Origin: Monilinia fructicola
Lineage: Eukaryota > Ascomycota > Leotiomycetes > Helotiales > Sclerotiniaceae
Assembly: GCA_008692225.1 (NCBI GenBank)
Contig: VICG01000013.1
Span: forward strand, 434,001-498,000
Length of the DNA: 64,000 nucleotides
Reading direction: 5' to 3'
Shown here: positions 37,352 to 49,941 of the stretch, one piece after another
Numbering within the stretch: the first letter of the stretch is position 1
Layout: every line of letters starts with the position of its first letter
The notes under the pieces: generated by a model
Databases searched by the model: none
Told to the model about the DNA's origin: nothing
What the model saw: the letters and a program-made list of their open reading frames with translations, nothing else
Made by a program: the position numbers and the translations under genes

Positions 37352-38543
37352 TGCGAGGGATAAGTCTCTAGATATGCATCAACATTCATTATTCTCGGAG
37401 TTTTAAGAATCACTCACCTAGAAAGAGAAAAGAGAATATGTATATAGAAAGAGTGATGACCATATATAATGATACACAAGGTAGTGTTTGGTTTGGTTTG
37501 TTCACAATTCGGCCCCGAACAATGAGGTGGAAGGATAATTAATATCCAGTCTACCTACATGTATCTGTTCAAAGGATGAGGTTCCAATTCAAGCTTTGAA
37601 TGAGAGTATGAAGTTTGTCACTTCAGGCATATACAGAGCCAATTGAAGAGATGAATGAAGGTATACGAAGATGAAGAGATAGTTGATCATGAGTGAAGAT
37701 AGAATTGAAGATTGGAAACCGAGAAAGGTGGGGTAAAGGCAAGTCTTCGGTATATGAGAGTATGAGTGGTGCATGAGCGTATGGACGGAGTTGACCGTGG
37801 AGGTAGGAGAGCCTTCGTTCTTTCCCTTTCTGTCAACTATTGCCATCATGACCCATGCCAGTTCACTCACCCTTAAAGATCGATCACACCGGGAAATGGG
37901 CACCGTAAATATTCAGCATCATGAACGTCCATGATGAGGGATAGGTAGGCCTTGGTTCGTAATCACTAGAACAGCTGACCTGAAGAGCATATCTCCCTCC
38001 ATTCTCTCGCTGTCCTTTGAATGAAGATATTCTTTCATTCTAGATCCATGCACGTGATAACCACGTGATATTGAAATTGCTTGACACTTACTCGATTCCT
38101 ACAATAGGTATACAGAGTGTACCTAGGAAATACCTGGAAATTGTGCCTACGGAGTAGGTAGGCAAGAAACCATCCTGTTGTCCGGTATGTATCAAGATCA
38201 GTGGAAAAGAACTCTTGATATGTGGTACCCAAGCCTTGCCAACACCCGATAATATACCTCCAACCATATATATACCTGTGCTGTATTCCAGCATTCTAGT
38301 ATTGGCCATCACCTGCAAGACACTTGTCAGAACATTCATCTCTTGTATTTGTTTTGAGATTCAAGACTCCATATCTTACTAAAGTCATGGATATCGCAAA
38401 GTACAACATTCACCTATTTCAATCAACACATAACATCGATATCCTCAAACGCCCTCAAAACGGAGGCGTGTATCTTCGTTTGAAAACTACCATTTCAATG
38501 ATTTCACCAAGCCTCTCAATACATTGACAACTCACCTCAAATC
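37352..38543. other. Upstream region of the coiled-coil gene
   Basis: No gene is supported. Two CACGTGATA motifs lie close together as direct repeats at about 38049-38071. Frames at 37589-37903 (minus) and 38324-38527 (plus) have no recognisable features. Confidence 0.45.
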
Positions 38544-39186
38544 TTATATCCCATCAATAGATGTAAAACGGTGCGACACGATCCTCCGCGACGCCTCAAT
38601 ACCCAACCACATCACCAGCAACCCGAGTGTCTGAAAAGCCTTCGCGTAATCTCTAGCAACCGGAATGCATCTCATTTGAGACACAACTTCCAAGACCACA
38701 GCTGTCTCTGGACCCAATCAGTGATGCCAAGATGCACCGTATGGTATGGCGATATATATATAGACAGACATATTGCGGAGCGGATGAATTGAATGCTGAT
38801 GCAAGCGAATATAAAAATATCTTGCCTGCAAATATTACTTGCAGGATTAACATAAACTCCACACCCTTCCACGCAGCTCGTAAGCCCCGGCAAAATAGAA
38901 CTGCCGGCGGCATGACTGCCTTACCGATCAAATACTCTCCCATATATCCACCACACGCCAATGGTCATACCTCCCCTCCTGGAGCTCCCAACTCTGAACG
39001 TCTCGCCCGCTTCACACTCGATTCTTCCCAGCCACACCTAAGATGGCCAATATATCCCATCAGAAAACAATGTCCCGCGAAACCAACCACTCCACGCAGA
39101 AGCATGCGCCAAAAAACAAACTCGGCAATCTCAATTATATCCCACCCTCGCATACTATAGGCCCAAAATTCCCCTAGTGCCAACAT
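38544..39186 (-). CDS. Possible unrecognised multi-exon gene
   Basis: Three consecutive minus-strand open segments look protein-like but are not in one frame. 39186-38965 includes WDIIEIAEFVFWRMLLRGVV and a hydrophobic FAGHCFLMGYIGHL. 38961 downwards includes GEYLIGKAVMPPAVLFCRGL. The last, ending at the TAA at 38544-38546, includes ARDYAKAFQTLGLLVMWLGI. They could be exons of a small membrane protein, with a GTATGA donor after GAPGGE. I could not build a convincing spliced model and recognise no family. Chance frames remain possible. Confidence 0.25.
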
Positions 39187-39640
39187 GTTGGCGCTTACAT
39201 GCCAGATATAGCGAATGAAATGAAGGGGAAACCATCATGGCAGCACACCCCCAAACTCTATTCATGCCAATACATGTATCCATGGATGTACCAGTACATG
39301 GCAGTTTCATACGAAAATAAATCCTCTACATGGACCTCCAACGCCACCCATTCAGCGACCGCACCCAGGATGCATCTTTAGAATCTCTTCTTGGTAGAAC
39401 TAGTAGGATAAGTAGAACGTCACGAAGCGCTTGTAAACCCATAAACACTAGGTTGTTTAGCTTATTTGACCATGGATATTTCCACATCATATCACATCCC
39501 GCTTCCCTTCTTCATTTACTATTTGTCGTTTGCATTTCTGTATGCCACTATCACTATCACGGCGCCAGGTGTTTTCATTTCCTCTTTTGCTGATCATTGT
39601 TAGTTTTCGTTGGGAAATTTGGTCTCAAGAATTATTCAAT
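39187..39640. promoter_or_regulatory. Upstream region of the single-pass membrane protein gene
   Basis: No gene is supported. The 3' part should hold the promoter and leader of the gene starting at 39641. Confidence 0.35.
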
Positions 39641-40391
39641 ATGAAAGACTTTTTCCATCTTCAAGTTTTCTTCTTTTTCTTTTCGTGTTTCTATGGGGAT
39701 CTTGTATATGCACAAGCATCTAATTCCTTCTTAACCTCTACTTCTACACCTACGTCCACATCAATATCAAGTACAGGTCCCCTCCCATCGTCAACCGAGA
39801 TATCATCCTTGACCTCCCCAATATCCCTCACTCCTGCCATGTCTTCCAGCTCTGTCGCGTCGTTTTTCTCCGCCCTCGCAACTTCCGAGCCGTCTGCTCC
39901 CGGAAACCCATCTGCAGGCGATGCCGCGAGTTCAGTTGGAAGTAATGGGGCCGATAGTGATGCAGGTGCATCGGGGACTTCGAGTGGGAGCGTGCAGTTG
40001 TCAAATGGAGCTATGATTGCCATTATTATTGCCGTGATTGGCGTGTGTCTTTTTGGAAGTATGAACTCTCTCCTCTTTCTACGCCGAAACTCCAATCTTT
40101 ATCCCATATAAGACCAGTAAACTAACGCCATAAATAGTAATCTCCGCAACACTCTTCTATCTCGCTAAAAAGCGTTCCTGGGAAGTTCGCAAAAAACTTC
40201 GCGCTTCAGCACGTAAGGTGGCTGTTGCGTTGACACCTAGAAGAGCCACATTTGGCAAAGATGTGCATAAGAGACCCAGCACTCGAGGTTTGGAAAGGAT
40301 TGATGAGGGTACCACCTACACCAAAAATATCGAAGACCTTTGTGAGTGTGAACGATGTCGAGAAAGGCGAAGGGAAGATGAGGGAATTTGA
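39641..40391 (+). CDS. Secreted Ser/Thr-rich protein with one membrane span
   Basis: Exons 39641-40058 and 40138-40391 join to 223 residues. A signal peptide (hydrophobic run at residues 7-20, ending near VYAQA) is followed by a Ser/Thr-rich stalk to about residue 120. A transmembrane helix spans about 124-148 (AMIAIIIAVIGVCLFG plus IISATLFYL from exon 2), then a basic juxtamembrane segment KKRSWEVRKKLRASARK. The architecture resembles fungal cell-wall sensors and Mid2/glycophorin-like proteins. The 79-bp intron has an ACTAAC branch point. The final 30 residues are doubtful: skipping one base near 40305 opens a different tail (VPPTPKISKTF, DVEKGEGK, SKWERRM) ending at 40449, which looks more like the acidic tails of this class. 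Confidence 0.75.
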
Positions 40392-40668
40392 GTTATCAGA
40401 AGCGCCGAAATCGAAATGGGAAAGGAGAATGAGGAATGATATGCGCTGATAGCTGCTGGAACAGCCTTCGTTTTTTGTTTGATACCCATTTGGTGAACGA
40501 TGACTTGAATTGGACGATACGGATCGTCTTGTCGTTCTGTGGATAATTGCATTTGTCTCCGGGAGCCATAGTTTGTACCTAGGTAGGTATTGGAGTTTTG
40601 GGATTTGAAAATTCTCATCTTATGTATTATGAAATGGGTATCATGAAGTCTCATCTTCGTTCGGACAA

Positions 40669-42603
40669 TTACAATCTTCTGAAAACATTTCCACTTGCGC
40701 TTCGCCTGGCATCATCACGTCTACTCCTGCTGTTGGAAGGCTTAGCTTCAGTCTTCTCTTTATCCTTTTTGCCAGCAGGAGCGAATGTGATCGAACGTTC
40801 ACCAACAACATCACCCCTATTTTTGCTGACTCGGCCACTACTTTGCTTGCGAGCTCCCAAAGCATTATCTTTACGTTGGTGACCTGATTTCTTGTATGAT
40901 GAGGAAGAGATACGCATCTCAGGAGCTGGTTTGGGCTTCGACCTAATCTCATCATCCTCATCATCATCGCTCGATTCATCCTCGCTGTCCACCTTACGTT
41001 GTTTGGCCTCCTCGCCACCAGCAACCTTGGTACTAGGGTTAAGAGCCTGAAACTCTCTGCTACGCTCATCAACAGCAAAGTCTTCATCCTCGAAAAGCTT
41101 CCCGAAACGCGAGTCACCCAAGACACCAGCAGTTTCATCAACTTTATCTCTACGCTCTTGCCTTTTGAGTACTTTGTCGACCAAGTTTTGATTAACCTTA
41201 ACTTTCTTACCACCTCTAATTCTACTAGCTCGTTCTTTCTCAATCTTCTCCTTAACTCGCTTAGTTCTCTCTTCGTCCAAGAAAGTGGGATTCGTAATCA
41301 ATCTGGCTTGCTCATAGAGATTAGAGGCCACGAAATAACCGTGCATGTATGGTCGTAAAAGATTGGTTGTTCCAACGAGATGACCCAATCCCAGAGCCTT
41401 GAGTTCCGGTAACGTCAAGAACTTGTAATTGTCGTAAGTCGCACTTGGAGCTTCCTCTGCCATTTCTTCAACCATATTATCCAAGAATGAGCACCATTTT
41501 GGCGCAGGGCCCAATTGTGGAATAAAAAAGGCATGCTGTTGTTTGCCTTCATTGGCTGTGAGAAGCATGCCACTATTCTTGCACCAAGCCACAGAGTTGA
41601 TATCTACTGCTGGTTCAACCGAAGTCCAAGCTTTTCCGTCCGCCTCACCCCATAATTTGATAATTCGTTTATCTGCGGACAAGATTTTCTTCTCCTGCGA
41701 AGAGGTTGTCATATGCATTAAAGTCTTGATCGGGTAGCCATATCCTTGATCTTTACTCAATAATGGTACAGGTCGTCGAAGATCAAACAATTTTACCAAA
41801 CCTTCGGAGGATCCTGTCGCAATCGAAATTCCTGATCTGTCGAAATCGAGCGCAGTTATTTGTCCCGTCTGGCCAGCGAGAATTCCCACTCTTGCTTTTG
41901 ATCTTGAATCCCAAAACTCTACTGTACCAATTGATGTCCCAAAAGCCATAAGATTATGACTCTCTTCGGCAATTGCAGCACAATTAACACTGCCAGTATT
42001 GATGCCTCCTTGCAAAGCACCGCCACCAGCAGTTGTGAGGTCGTCACCGCCGACCTCGATTTGGTATGGTTTCATATAGCGTCCAATTTCCAGATTCAAT
42101 CGATAAACTTCACCAAGGCCATCTGCGTTGACACCAACGGCAGGTATTAATGCTTCTGTTGAGCACTTATCGTAGACAAGATCACGTCCATATCGAGGTA
42201 ATCGAGTTTGATAGTGGCATCCGCCCTGTGTATGAAATTCCAGTTTGCGATCGGTTTGTAAATGGAGTGATTTCGTGTAGTCGTTAGACAGAAGTACGAA
42301 GGAGTGATTGAGTGTTGTAGTATGCCTTGCGAATGAAAGAGATAAATGAGGAAGATAATGTGTATGAATTTGTGGTTTGTATGTGCCAGTACTCATAACC
42401 CATTCCCCATCTTCACTGACCCTAATGCAAGAGCTGGCTTCTTCGAATTCGAAATCCTGTAAAAGTTCGACGCGATTGGCGTATTCTGGATCATTTTTCA
42501 AGCTGCGCTTTCTCTTGCGAGCAAGCCAATCAGGTAGAGGGCGTGCAGTAGAAGCACCTGAAATGGTATATACCGGTATTTCATTTGGGTTTGTGAGCTT
42601 CAT
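40669..42603 (-). CDS. enp2: Ribosome biogenesis WD-repeat protein Enp2/NOL10
   Basis: This intronless gene encodes 644 residues starting at MKLTNPNEIPVYTISGAS; an upstream in-frame ATG (42624) would add seven residues. The N-terminus has the family's LPDWLARKRKRSLKNDPEY and the RVELLQDFEFEEAS segment, then a WD40-type propeller to about residue 380. An EKIEKERASRIRGGKKVKVN segment follows, then an acidic stretch and a basic tail ending RRSASGNVFRRL. Enp2 is an SSU-processome component acting in the nucleolus on 18S rRNA maturation. It is divergently arranged with med13, sharing the 670-bp space 42604-43274. Identity is firm. Confidence 0.95.
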   Translation of the reverse strand: MKLTNPNEIPVYTISGASTARPLPDWLARKRKRSLKNDPEYANRVELLQDFEFEEASSCIRVSEDGEWVMSTGTYKPQIHTHYLPHLSLSFARHTTTLNHSFVLLSNDYTKSLHLQTDRKLEFHTQGGCHYQTRLPRYGRDLVYDKCSTEALIPAVGVNADGLGEVYRLNLEIGRYMKPYQIEVGGDDLTTAGGGALQGGINTGSVNCAAIAEESHNLMAFGTSIGTVEFWDSRSKARVGILAGQTGQITALDFDRSGISIATGSSEGLVKLFDLRRPVPLLSKDQGYGYPIKTLMHMTTSSQEKKILSADKRIIKLWGEADGKAWTSVEPAVDINSVAWCKNSGMLLTANEGKQQHAFFIPQLGPAPKWCSFLDNMVEEMAEEAPSATYDNYKFLTLPELKALGLGHLVGTTNLLRPYMHGYFVASNLYEQARLITNPTFLDEERTKRVKEKIEKERASRIRGGKKVKVNQNLVDKVLKRQERRDKVDETAGVLGDSRFGKLFEDEDFAVDERSREFQALNPSTKVAGGEEAKQRKVDSEDESSDDDEDDEIRSKPKPAPEMRISSSSYKKSGHQRKDNALGARKQSSGRVSKNRGDVVGERSITFAPAGKKDKEKTEAKPSNSRSRRDDARRSASGNVFRRL

Positions 42604-43274
42604 GGTGAAAATTAGTGAAGCCAAAGAAAACTTGTTATTTCAATAAGAAGATGGTTAATTTGCCATGTTGTGAAAGATGTCGCATTCGAAAGGCTTTGAA
42701 CTTGAAAAAAGGTCCTTCGCTCTAGAAATTATTTTTCTTATCGTTCGGCTCGGTATTTCTTTTTACCGGCGGCCGGCGGCGGATAACCTAAATCACTAAA
42801 TTAGCCTATCCGAGTGAACCTGGAATGCTTAGTCCGAGTTATCGGTAATTTTAACCTATATGCCCCGAACCATGCTATCATAATGACTTGGTGACTGCTA
42901 TAATCTACACCATACAGTCTCAATGCTTTCAAGGTCCCCTATCATTCTGCTATTCCCTTTTTTGCTTGCCCTTTGATTTCTGTTCATCATTTGCCACAAC
43001 GTTTAGTCGCACCTTGCTGATCAGCCAGCCACTGCGACAGCCAACGTCTTCATTTTGAGATGGAGCCCTGCGAGTCCAACTCAAGATCCCCGACTCAAAC
43101 ATCTAGAACATATCGATTTGATTCGATAGAATCATCAACAAACTTACTTGGATACATCCACGGCAATATTTGGGGTATATAAAGGGGGGAGATCTTGTTG
43201 CGGCGGAGGGGGGGATCGGCGCATTGCATCAGCTGTTCTGGATGTCCATTTTATGAGTTACGGCCTGCTACGAT
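42604..43274. promoter_or_regulatory. Divergent promoter region, enp2 and med13
   Basis: This is 671 bp between two start codons pointing away from each other. It has no TATA box that I can defend. A GC-rich patch, GGCGGCCGGCGGCGG, lies near 42767-42782, and a G-rich TATATAAAGGGGGG lies at about 43178-43191, some 85 bp before the med13 ATG. Confidence 0.45.
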
Positions 43275-46200
43275 ATGGATCTCGGCGATCAACCTACCAA
43301 TATATTGTCTTGTGTAAGTCATGTTGCTTAGGTTGACTCAAATCGCCTCATAGCTGACTATATCAATCTAGAACAATTTTGCATCAATAACATACGAATA
43401 TTTTGAATCCCAATGGCAATCGCCTTCCTCTACAATAGCAAAAAAACACTTACAAGATGTGGAAACCGCATGGAGGAAACATGGCGCACTGGTATATTAT
43501 GATGCAAAGCGAGATGGGATCTGGGTTTTCCAACCAAATTCAAATTCCCCTAGTAAAACTCTCGATGAAGGAGATGATCTGCTAAGCCCAGTCAATCTTC
43601 CTAATGTGCAGGGTGTCGAATTATTGAGAAGAGATAAAGGAACCTATGAGCCTTCCAATCTGGCCAAGAGCAATCATTATATGGCGAATAGCTTAAATAC
43701 CCCGAGTAGCACATCTTCGCCTTCGCCCCTCGAAAATGCATTGCGAAATGCCCAAAATGCCAATGCTAGGGCCACGCAAGCAAATTCTGCCCATAATATT
43801 CATGATCCGGCATCATTATTTCCTGGTATCAAGCCCTCAACCAGTCTAGGTGATACTCTTTCCTTTCTGAAGGAGGTCCAGGAGTACTTCATATCATCGG
43901 TTCAGGGCTCTATTGTATACAGCCTTTGCAGTGACCATGGCTTTATTCCTCTCAACTCACGGACTTTACTTTTTCCCTCAGAATCGACATCTAATTCAAT
44001 GGTATACGGCCAATCACTCACAAATTCCAACAATACTGTCACTCTCGTCAATTTGGATATCAGTCTTACGAATCTGGGGACGCTAATGATAAAAGCATGC
44101 TCTTACGTTGCCCCTGGTCTTCAAAGTATCAGCTTAGCAAGTCCAGAGAAGCTTCAGAAGGTGTTACCCCAGGGTACTGAGCTATGGTTAGCACCACGAG
44201 GGAATCCTGCGAAGTTCTACTCGTTCTATGATGATGAACAACTGCCTGGAGTTCAGCCTATTTCTGATTTGCAAAAGTATCCAGAAGATCAGAGCTGGCG
44301 ATTTCATGGTACTACGATCAAATCCTGGCAATCTCGATGTTTAGATTGGCTATCCACTAAGGGATTTGATTCGAATTTAATCGAGGAAGGGGGGTGGGTG
44401 TTTGTGCAGGTGCTGAATACGAACTATATTTCTTCAAGTTCCGAGTACGCCGATATGCCCTCTCCGGACGATGGTGCTGTTGTACCCTGGCCAGCTCTAC
44501 TATGCTTCAGAGTAGTCAAAACATCTTCCGCGGAGCTTCAGCCATCAAGTGGGGACTCTTTTGGGCTTGTTGATCCTCTAAGTTTCGCAGAAGAATGGTC
44601 TATGAATGCAGAGAAGCAGGCGAGCATCATGCTAACTAGACAACAAGAGAGGAACATAGAGGCTGCCAAAGAACAGGCCGATAGGGAGGCACAGAACCTT
44701 CGAGAAAGTGGCCATTCCGCTGCATTACTGGAGAAGGGTAGCAATGCTGGCGCGATGTATCCTACACCTCCGGATGCCATACATCATCCCGGGGGGCCAA
44801 CACCATCATTTGACGGTGCAGTCACGACGCCAGGAAATGCAGCCCACTTCTTCTCGAATGATCTGGAAGCAACGAACCCGGGCACCTCTATCATGAACAC
44901 TGTCGACCCCGACCACTGGGCAACTTCAGAACAGAAACACCGTTCAAATTCTAACATGAACTTTGGCGAGAATGATAATGATAATGATAATCTTTTTGGG
45001 GATATGGGAGGCGATTTATTTGGTGACACAGATATCACCGACGCGGACTTTAACTTTTTTGATCAACCTGATGATATACCAATGGACGCGTCGCCGGGGT
45101 CCCCAGTTGTTAATAGTATGTATTCAAACCAACAACATAACGTTGTTGAAAAGCAACCCATTTCAAGCAAGCTGTTGGTCCCGCAACCAACGTCACAGGA
45201 TACGATCATGCAAGACGCTCCGCCCATAGAAGACAGCATACAGAGAACAGCCTCGCATCAGCGCCATATAATATCAGCAAAGCATACGGCTGATGAAATT
45301 CCTAATAGAAATGACAGCTTTGGATTTTCTGCCCCATCACGGTCGCCACCACGCATTATTGCTCCTTTCGACAAAGAGACGGTGTTTGGCCAGTTGGTAA
45401 AACGAACCTCGAAATTATCCGGCGGGCCCAGTGTATATGATAAAGTCAAATTTGAATACTCTTTGATGGAAATCGACGAAAAGTATAGTTGTAAGGGCCG
45501 ATTCAGATATTCCGAGGATGAGATAAGACCACAGCTTACAGAGCTGCGCGATCCTACCAACCCAGAATCCCTCGATAGACGAAAAAGTGACAACAAGCCT
45601 CTAGAATCTGACATGTTGGCTCAAATTTTAAACAATGATAGTGGGTCATATGAGTTTGAGCTAGATAATGAGGCAGAACCGGACATGGTTAATGAATCCG
45701 ACAGTGTAAGCGACGCGTCTGGTTCTGACGAGGCGCTACCAATGGAGCTTTCTGCAATGGTTAGACTCGGTATGAAAAGGAAACGATACTTTGACGAGGG
45801 CAGTCTCAGTTCCTACAACGCTTTAACTGGAGAATACGAACCATCCGCAGGGACTCCTCAATCTATAATTGAACCACAGATCCCCGTGTTCGAATCTGAT
45901 CCTGCAGATTGGTCCCTCGCTCCTTATTTTACCTCTCCGGATCCAGATATACAGCCTAGTGGTCTTTCGGATTTAGACTTGATTGAGACTGCTCAAATCA
46001 TTGCAGACCAAGCTGCATTGGGAAACCTTCGAATGCCTGGGCAAAACAATCAGGATCTTGATTCTCATTCTCACGCTATTTTATCTACTAGAAGACTAAT
46101 GACTGGTGTTTTCGAAAGCTACGACGGCATGCTTGAAAGACGTCAAAACATGTACACTCGGGGACTATCTTGCCATTCAAGGAATTGCACTCTTAAATAC

Positions 46201-47929
46201 GCCTTTGCGCTTACCTCCCCGGCCAATGCCAAACCCCAGGGTAACACAGAATTCGGATCCCTTAAAATCAAGCAATTTGTTTCCTATTCAGCCTCCACAG
46301 CTTGAAGTACGCAGAGGCGATTCTAAATTAGCAGTCTTACCTCCCGCGATACACTTCTGGGATAATTTAGGGTTATCACCTTTCACAGGAAACAAAGATG
46401 TCAACGCCATTTGCATCCATCCGGATATCGTAGGCATCACCGAGAATGCGAATATATTCCTCGATCAAATGCGAGGAGCTTATGAATCATTCAGATTTGG
46501 TGGACATAACCGGATTGTGTTTCCAGGCTCACCTAGCAGTCTTATACCATACCCGTTCGATGGAAATGATCGGGGAAATATGAATACGAGTAATGCAGCT
46601 TATCTAAGCTCACTCAAAGAAATAATGACACGATTGAGCAAAAATCTTTCAGCCATGACTACAGAAGAGAAGAACATCGTTGTGTATATCATTTACCCTG
46701 TCAATAACCCATCTCTTCTCGTACAACTTTGTGCGGCTTTCAAGCTTCTTTTCAAATTCTACCGAAAGGCATTATCCGAGAAGAAGTTGAAGCCTGTCAA
46801 TGAATTAGTGTTACAGCTTGTGCCGCTTGATTTTCTGGCTGCCCCCAATTCGCTAGTGGTCCCATCACCGGCGGAATACTCACGTCTCGCGATGGAAGTA
46901 TATGATCGCTGTGTAGATTTTGCATCTTCTTCTACCACAGCAGCAATTCTTCTGGAGAAACCTCTTCCACGATCTGTTGATTTCAAAGTGCAATCCACTC
47001 CATCGCCAGCGCTATTACAAGAAAACTCCTGCCTTCATGTTGCTTATGCTCAAAGTATTGACGAGCGGTGGATTTCTGCCGCATGGTCAGATAACAGGGG
47101 GACCAAGCAAATGACAGCCTCGTATTGTCTTGGGCGGAAGAATGAGCCATTTACTCTACTCTTTACTGATGTCGCGAACGAAATCTGGGAGACAACGCTT
47201 AATCTAATCTCAAGCAAAAAAGTTCACTGGCGTATCATCATTGCTAAAACAGCTGTCATGGAACAATCTGAGATTGATTTCTGGACAGGTCTTGCATCCA
47301 CAGAATCCAATGCCCAGATCAGTCTCACACTCGTCACTGTACATACAGATCCATCATTGCGGATACTACCTCCACAAGTAAAGATACCACCACCATCAAT
47401 GGCAACAACATCACATCCCACTACGACACCCGTCTCCACACCCCAAGCATCGCAATCATCCATATTCTCCCCGGATAACCCATCTACTCCTTCTCGCGAC
47501 TCTACAAATGCCCCCACTCCGCCAGCACCATCTACTGCTAACCCCGCAGCGCCTCTCGAACCAGACCAGAATTCCCGCCTCATTGACCTTACGGATCGAA
47601 CCTGGGGAGCTATCCTCTCCCACCGCCTCAACAACTCAAATTCCCTGCTTGAACTGAATCCCGCCCTCATTTCGGGCTACCTCCTCAAAAGCAGCGGTAC
47701 TGGCACTGATGATTCGCCCATAGTAATTGAGGTCAATATCATCAACACAGAACTATTGGGGCACCCGCGCACTTTCCATGACTCTTTATTAAGGGAAATT
47801 CTAGGATACTACAGGGGGCTAGCTACGTTGGCGAGGGTTAGGGGCGTAGTGCATCCGGTGAATGATGGGAGGCCCTGGCATATAGCGGCTGCAGAGAAGG
47901 CGACCAAGGCTTTGTATATGTTGGTTTAA
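43275..47929 (+). CDS. med13: Mediator CDK8-module subunit Med13 (SRB9/SSN2)
   Basis: A 39-nt first exon, 43275-43313 (MDLGDQPTNILSC), splices across a 58-bp intron (GTAAGT, GCTGAC branch) to the long exon 43372-47929, giving about 1,531 residues. The N-terminal Med13 domain includes HGALVYYDAKRDGIWVF near residue 70. A Gln/Asp/Asn-rich linker follows, then the C-terminal Argonaute-like (MedPIWI) half with the conserved LPPAIHFWDNLGLSPFTGNK. Med13 links the CDK8 kinase module to core Mediator in the nucleus. The frame breaks once at about residue 936: between roughly 46106 and 46165 one base must be skipped to continue into LGDYLAIQGIALLNTPLRLP. Both sides are clearly Med13 and no intron fits, so this is an indel. 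Identity is firm. Confidence 0.93.
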
Positions 47930-48450
47930 ATACTGGTGGATTAGGATATCAGGCGGCGGTGATTAAATTGAATGGAACAGATAGTTCCACAACGTGTTTC
48001 TTTGATAGATACCCTGCGTGCCTTTTTTGTATATTTATATGGTAACTCATTGTTGGCCGGATTGGGCTGGGATGGATTGGGCTGGGTTAAGCCGGATGAA
48101 ATAGGTTATGTATATGATGTTCAGGTCAACAATAAGATTTATCTTTGGCATAAATCAACTTTGATGATAGAAGTAGTCGTGAGCGATCTCTTTACCTCAG
48201 TGAGTAACAATTAAGTGAGTACTTAACGAACAAAGATTTGTGCAATAACTGATCTGCATCCATTATGGGCACATATCCATATCTTGACAGGTAGTAATAT
48301 TGATGATTTGTTGCAGATATTGAGGGGTTTTGATGTTCACGCAATTCAACATAGATTCAGCCATGTGGGCATATTCTCACATCTTGTACGGATCTCTCAT
48401 GGATATAAAGTATGTCTGTAGGAAGTTTATGTACAATAGACTTTTTTAAT
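47930..48450. other. Intergenic between convergent genes
   Basis: This is the shared 3' space of med13 and the complex I gene. A short frame at 47972-48214 is not convincing. No terminator can be defined by eye. Confidence 0.5.
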
Positions 48451-49494
48451 CTATTTCTTCGGTTCCTCTTTCTTTTCCTCGGGTTTGGGTGTAGGAAGTT
48501 TGAATGTAGTTGGTTTTCTATCAACACCAGGTCCGACTTGCTATTTAATGTTAGTGTCATGCATCTCAAAATTTCAAAAGCAAAACATGGAAGGGAGAAA
48601 GGCAGACATACCTCCCAGGCAGCAGTTCCACCCTCAAAGTTTCTGAATGCTTGAGTCAACTCCAATGGTTCAACAACAATACGCTTCTTCTCCTCATCAT
48701 ATCTAATCTCCGTGTATCCCGTCAACGGGAAGTCTTTTCGTAACGGATGTCCGTCAAATCCATAATCTGTCATGATTCGACGGAGATCAGGGTGACCAAC
48801 GAAGAAAACTCCGAACAAGTCGTAGACTTCGCGCTCGTACCAATTGGCTCCATCATAGAGACTAGTAATGCTGGGAACTGGGGATGCTTCATCGGCGTAG
48901 GTCTTAACGCGGATGCGGGAGTTGTGGCGTACGGATAGGAGGTTGTAAACGACTTCGAAACGTTGATCACGGGTAGGGAAGTCAACAGCGGTTATGTCTG
49001 ATACTTGGGTGAATTCCGCTGCAGAATTATCTGGGAATGATTAGCCTTTTAGGAATTATGACAATTGACATGAGAGGGGAGCTGGAAAGGCACAATGCTG
49101 TGCGTTTATAAACAAGTGTCTCACATTTGAGGAATGAGAATACAGGAATAACTCCAGCAGGTGAAATGTATATAACAAGCTCATCCTTCCATACGGAGAA
49201 TTGCTGAACGTATTTAGGAAGGCATCCCATAAGCCATGATCCATATCGGTGCAGGTCGTCCGCTTTAGCTGCGTATTTGTCTGCGGGGTTTACAGGTGAG
49301 ACACGGAGTCCTCCTGGGCCATCGGGAGCTCTTTGAGCATGGCGCATGTTTGGAGTATCGGGAGAGACAACAACTCGGGCATTTTGGGTGGAGGCAAAGC
49401 TTCGAATGTTAAGCTTTTTGGGTTGACTCAAGGAGTTCTTTGTAAATCTTATGGCGGAGGCCAAAGCCCGGTTATTTGAAGCCCTCATCGCCAT
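48451..49494 (-). CDS. nuo-30.4: Complex I 30-kDa subunit (NDUFS3 / NUO-30.4)
   Basis: Exons (minus strand) 49494-49125, 49030-48612 and 48540-48451 give 292 residues. The Arg/Ser-rich N-terminus ([20 protein letters not shown]) fits a mitochondrial presequence. The respiratory-chain 30-kDa domain spans about residues 105-245, with the family signature [16 protein letters not shown] and [20 protein letters not shown]. The tail [17 protein letters not shown] is typical of fungal orthologues. The protein is in the peripheral arm of NADH:ubiquinone oxidoreductase. Introns of 94 and 71 bp have clear branch points (GCTAAT and ACTAAC on the minus strand). It is divergent from not4. Identity is firm. 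Confidence 0.96.
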
Positions 49495-49941
49495 CTTTGC
49501 GTTTGAATGGTGCGAGATGCAATGGCAGAGATTAGAAATTCATTGATGATGATATTCAGATTGGCGATCAAGATGCTCGATGACCCTGGAATATTCTGCC
49601 TGAGGCTTATACTCACCCCAAGCTTATATAATCAGGTTTCTAGCGTCGACAAACCAAGAGAACATTACTTTTACTCTCACTTGCCATCCTCGAAGTATCT
49701 AGCTCATCTAATTGATTTCTGTTCGACTTCACAACAACACCATTACACTTGCATAAAATCCCACATATCGATATCGAGAACTCCACCCCTTCCCTTCAGA
49801 GTATTTATAAATCAGTCATACTCTAAGTATTCACAACGCGCTGTACTCATTTGCGCGTCGAACGCCATCATAATCTGAACTAAATTTACAATATCCTCGA
49901 ATTTCGTCCAGTCGTTCCCATCGCACATCTATATATTAGAA
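49495..49941. promoter_or_regulatory. Divergent promoter region, complex I 30-kDa and not4
   Basis: This is 447 bp between two outward-pointing start codons. A CACATATCGATATCGAGAAC patch lies at about 49761-49780. No other defined element is visible. Confidence 0.4.

Noticed and set aside
39691..40095. 134-codon minus-strand ORF
   Set aside because: It is antisense to the Ser/Thr-rich membrane protein, which has a signal peptide, membrane helix and intron signals.
46106..46160. A short intron to explain the Med13 frame change
   Set aside because: Available GT..AG pairs give introns of only 30-34 nt and would delete conserved residues; a one-base indel fits better.
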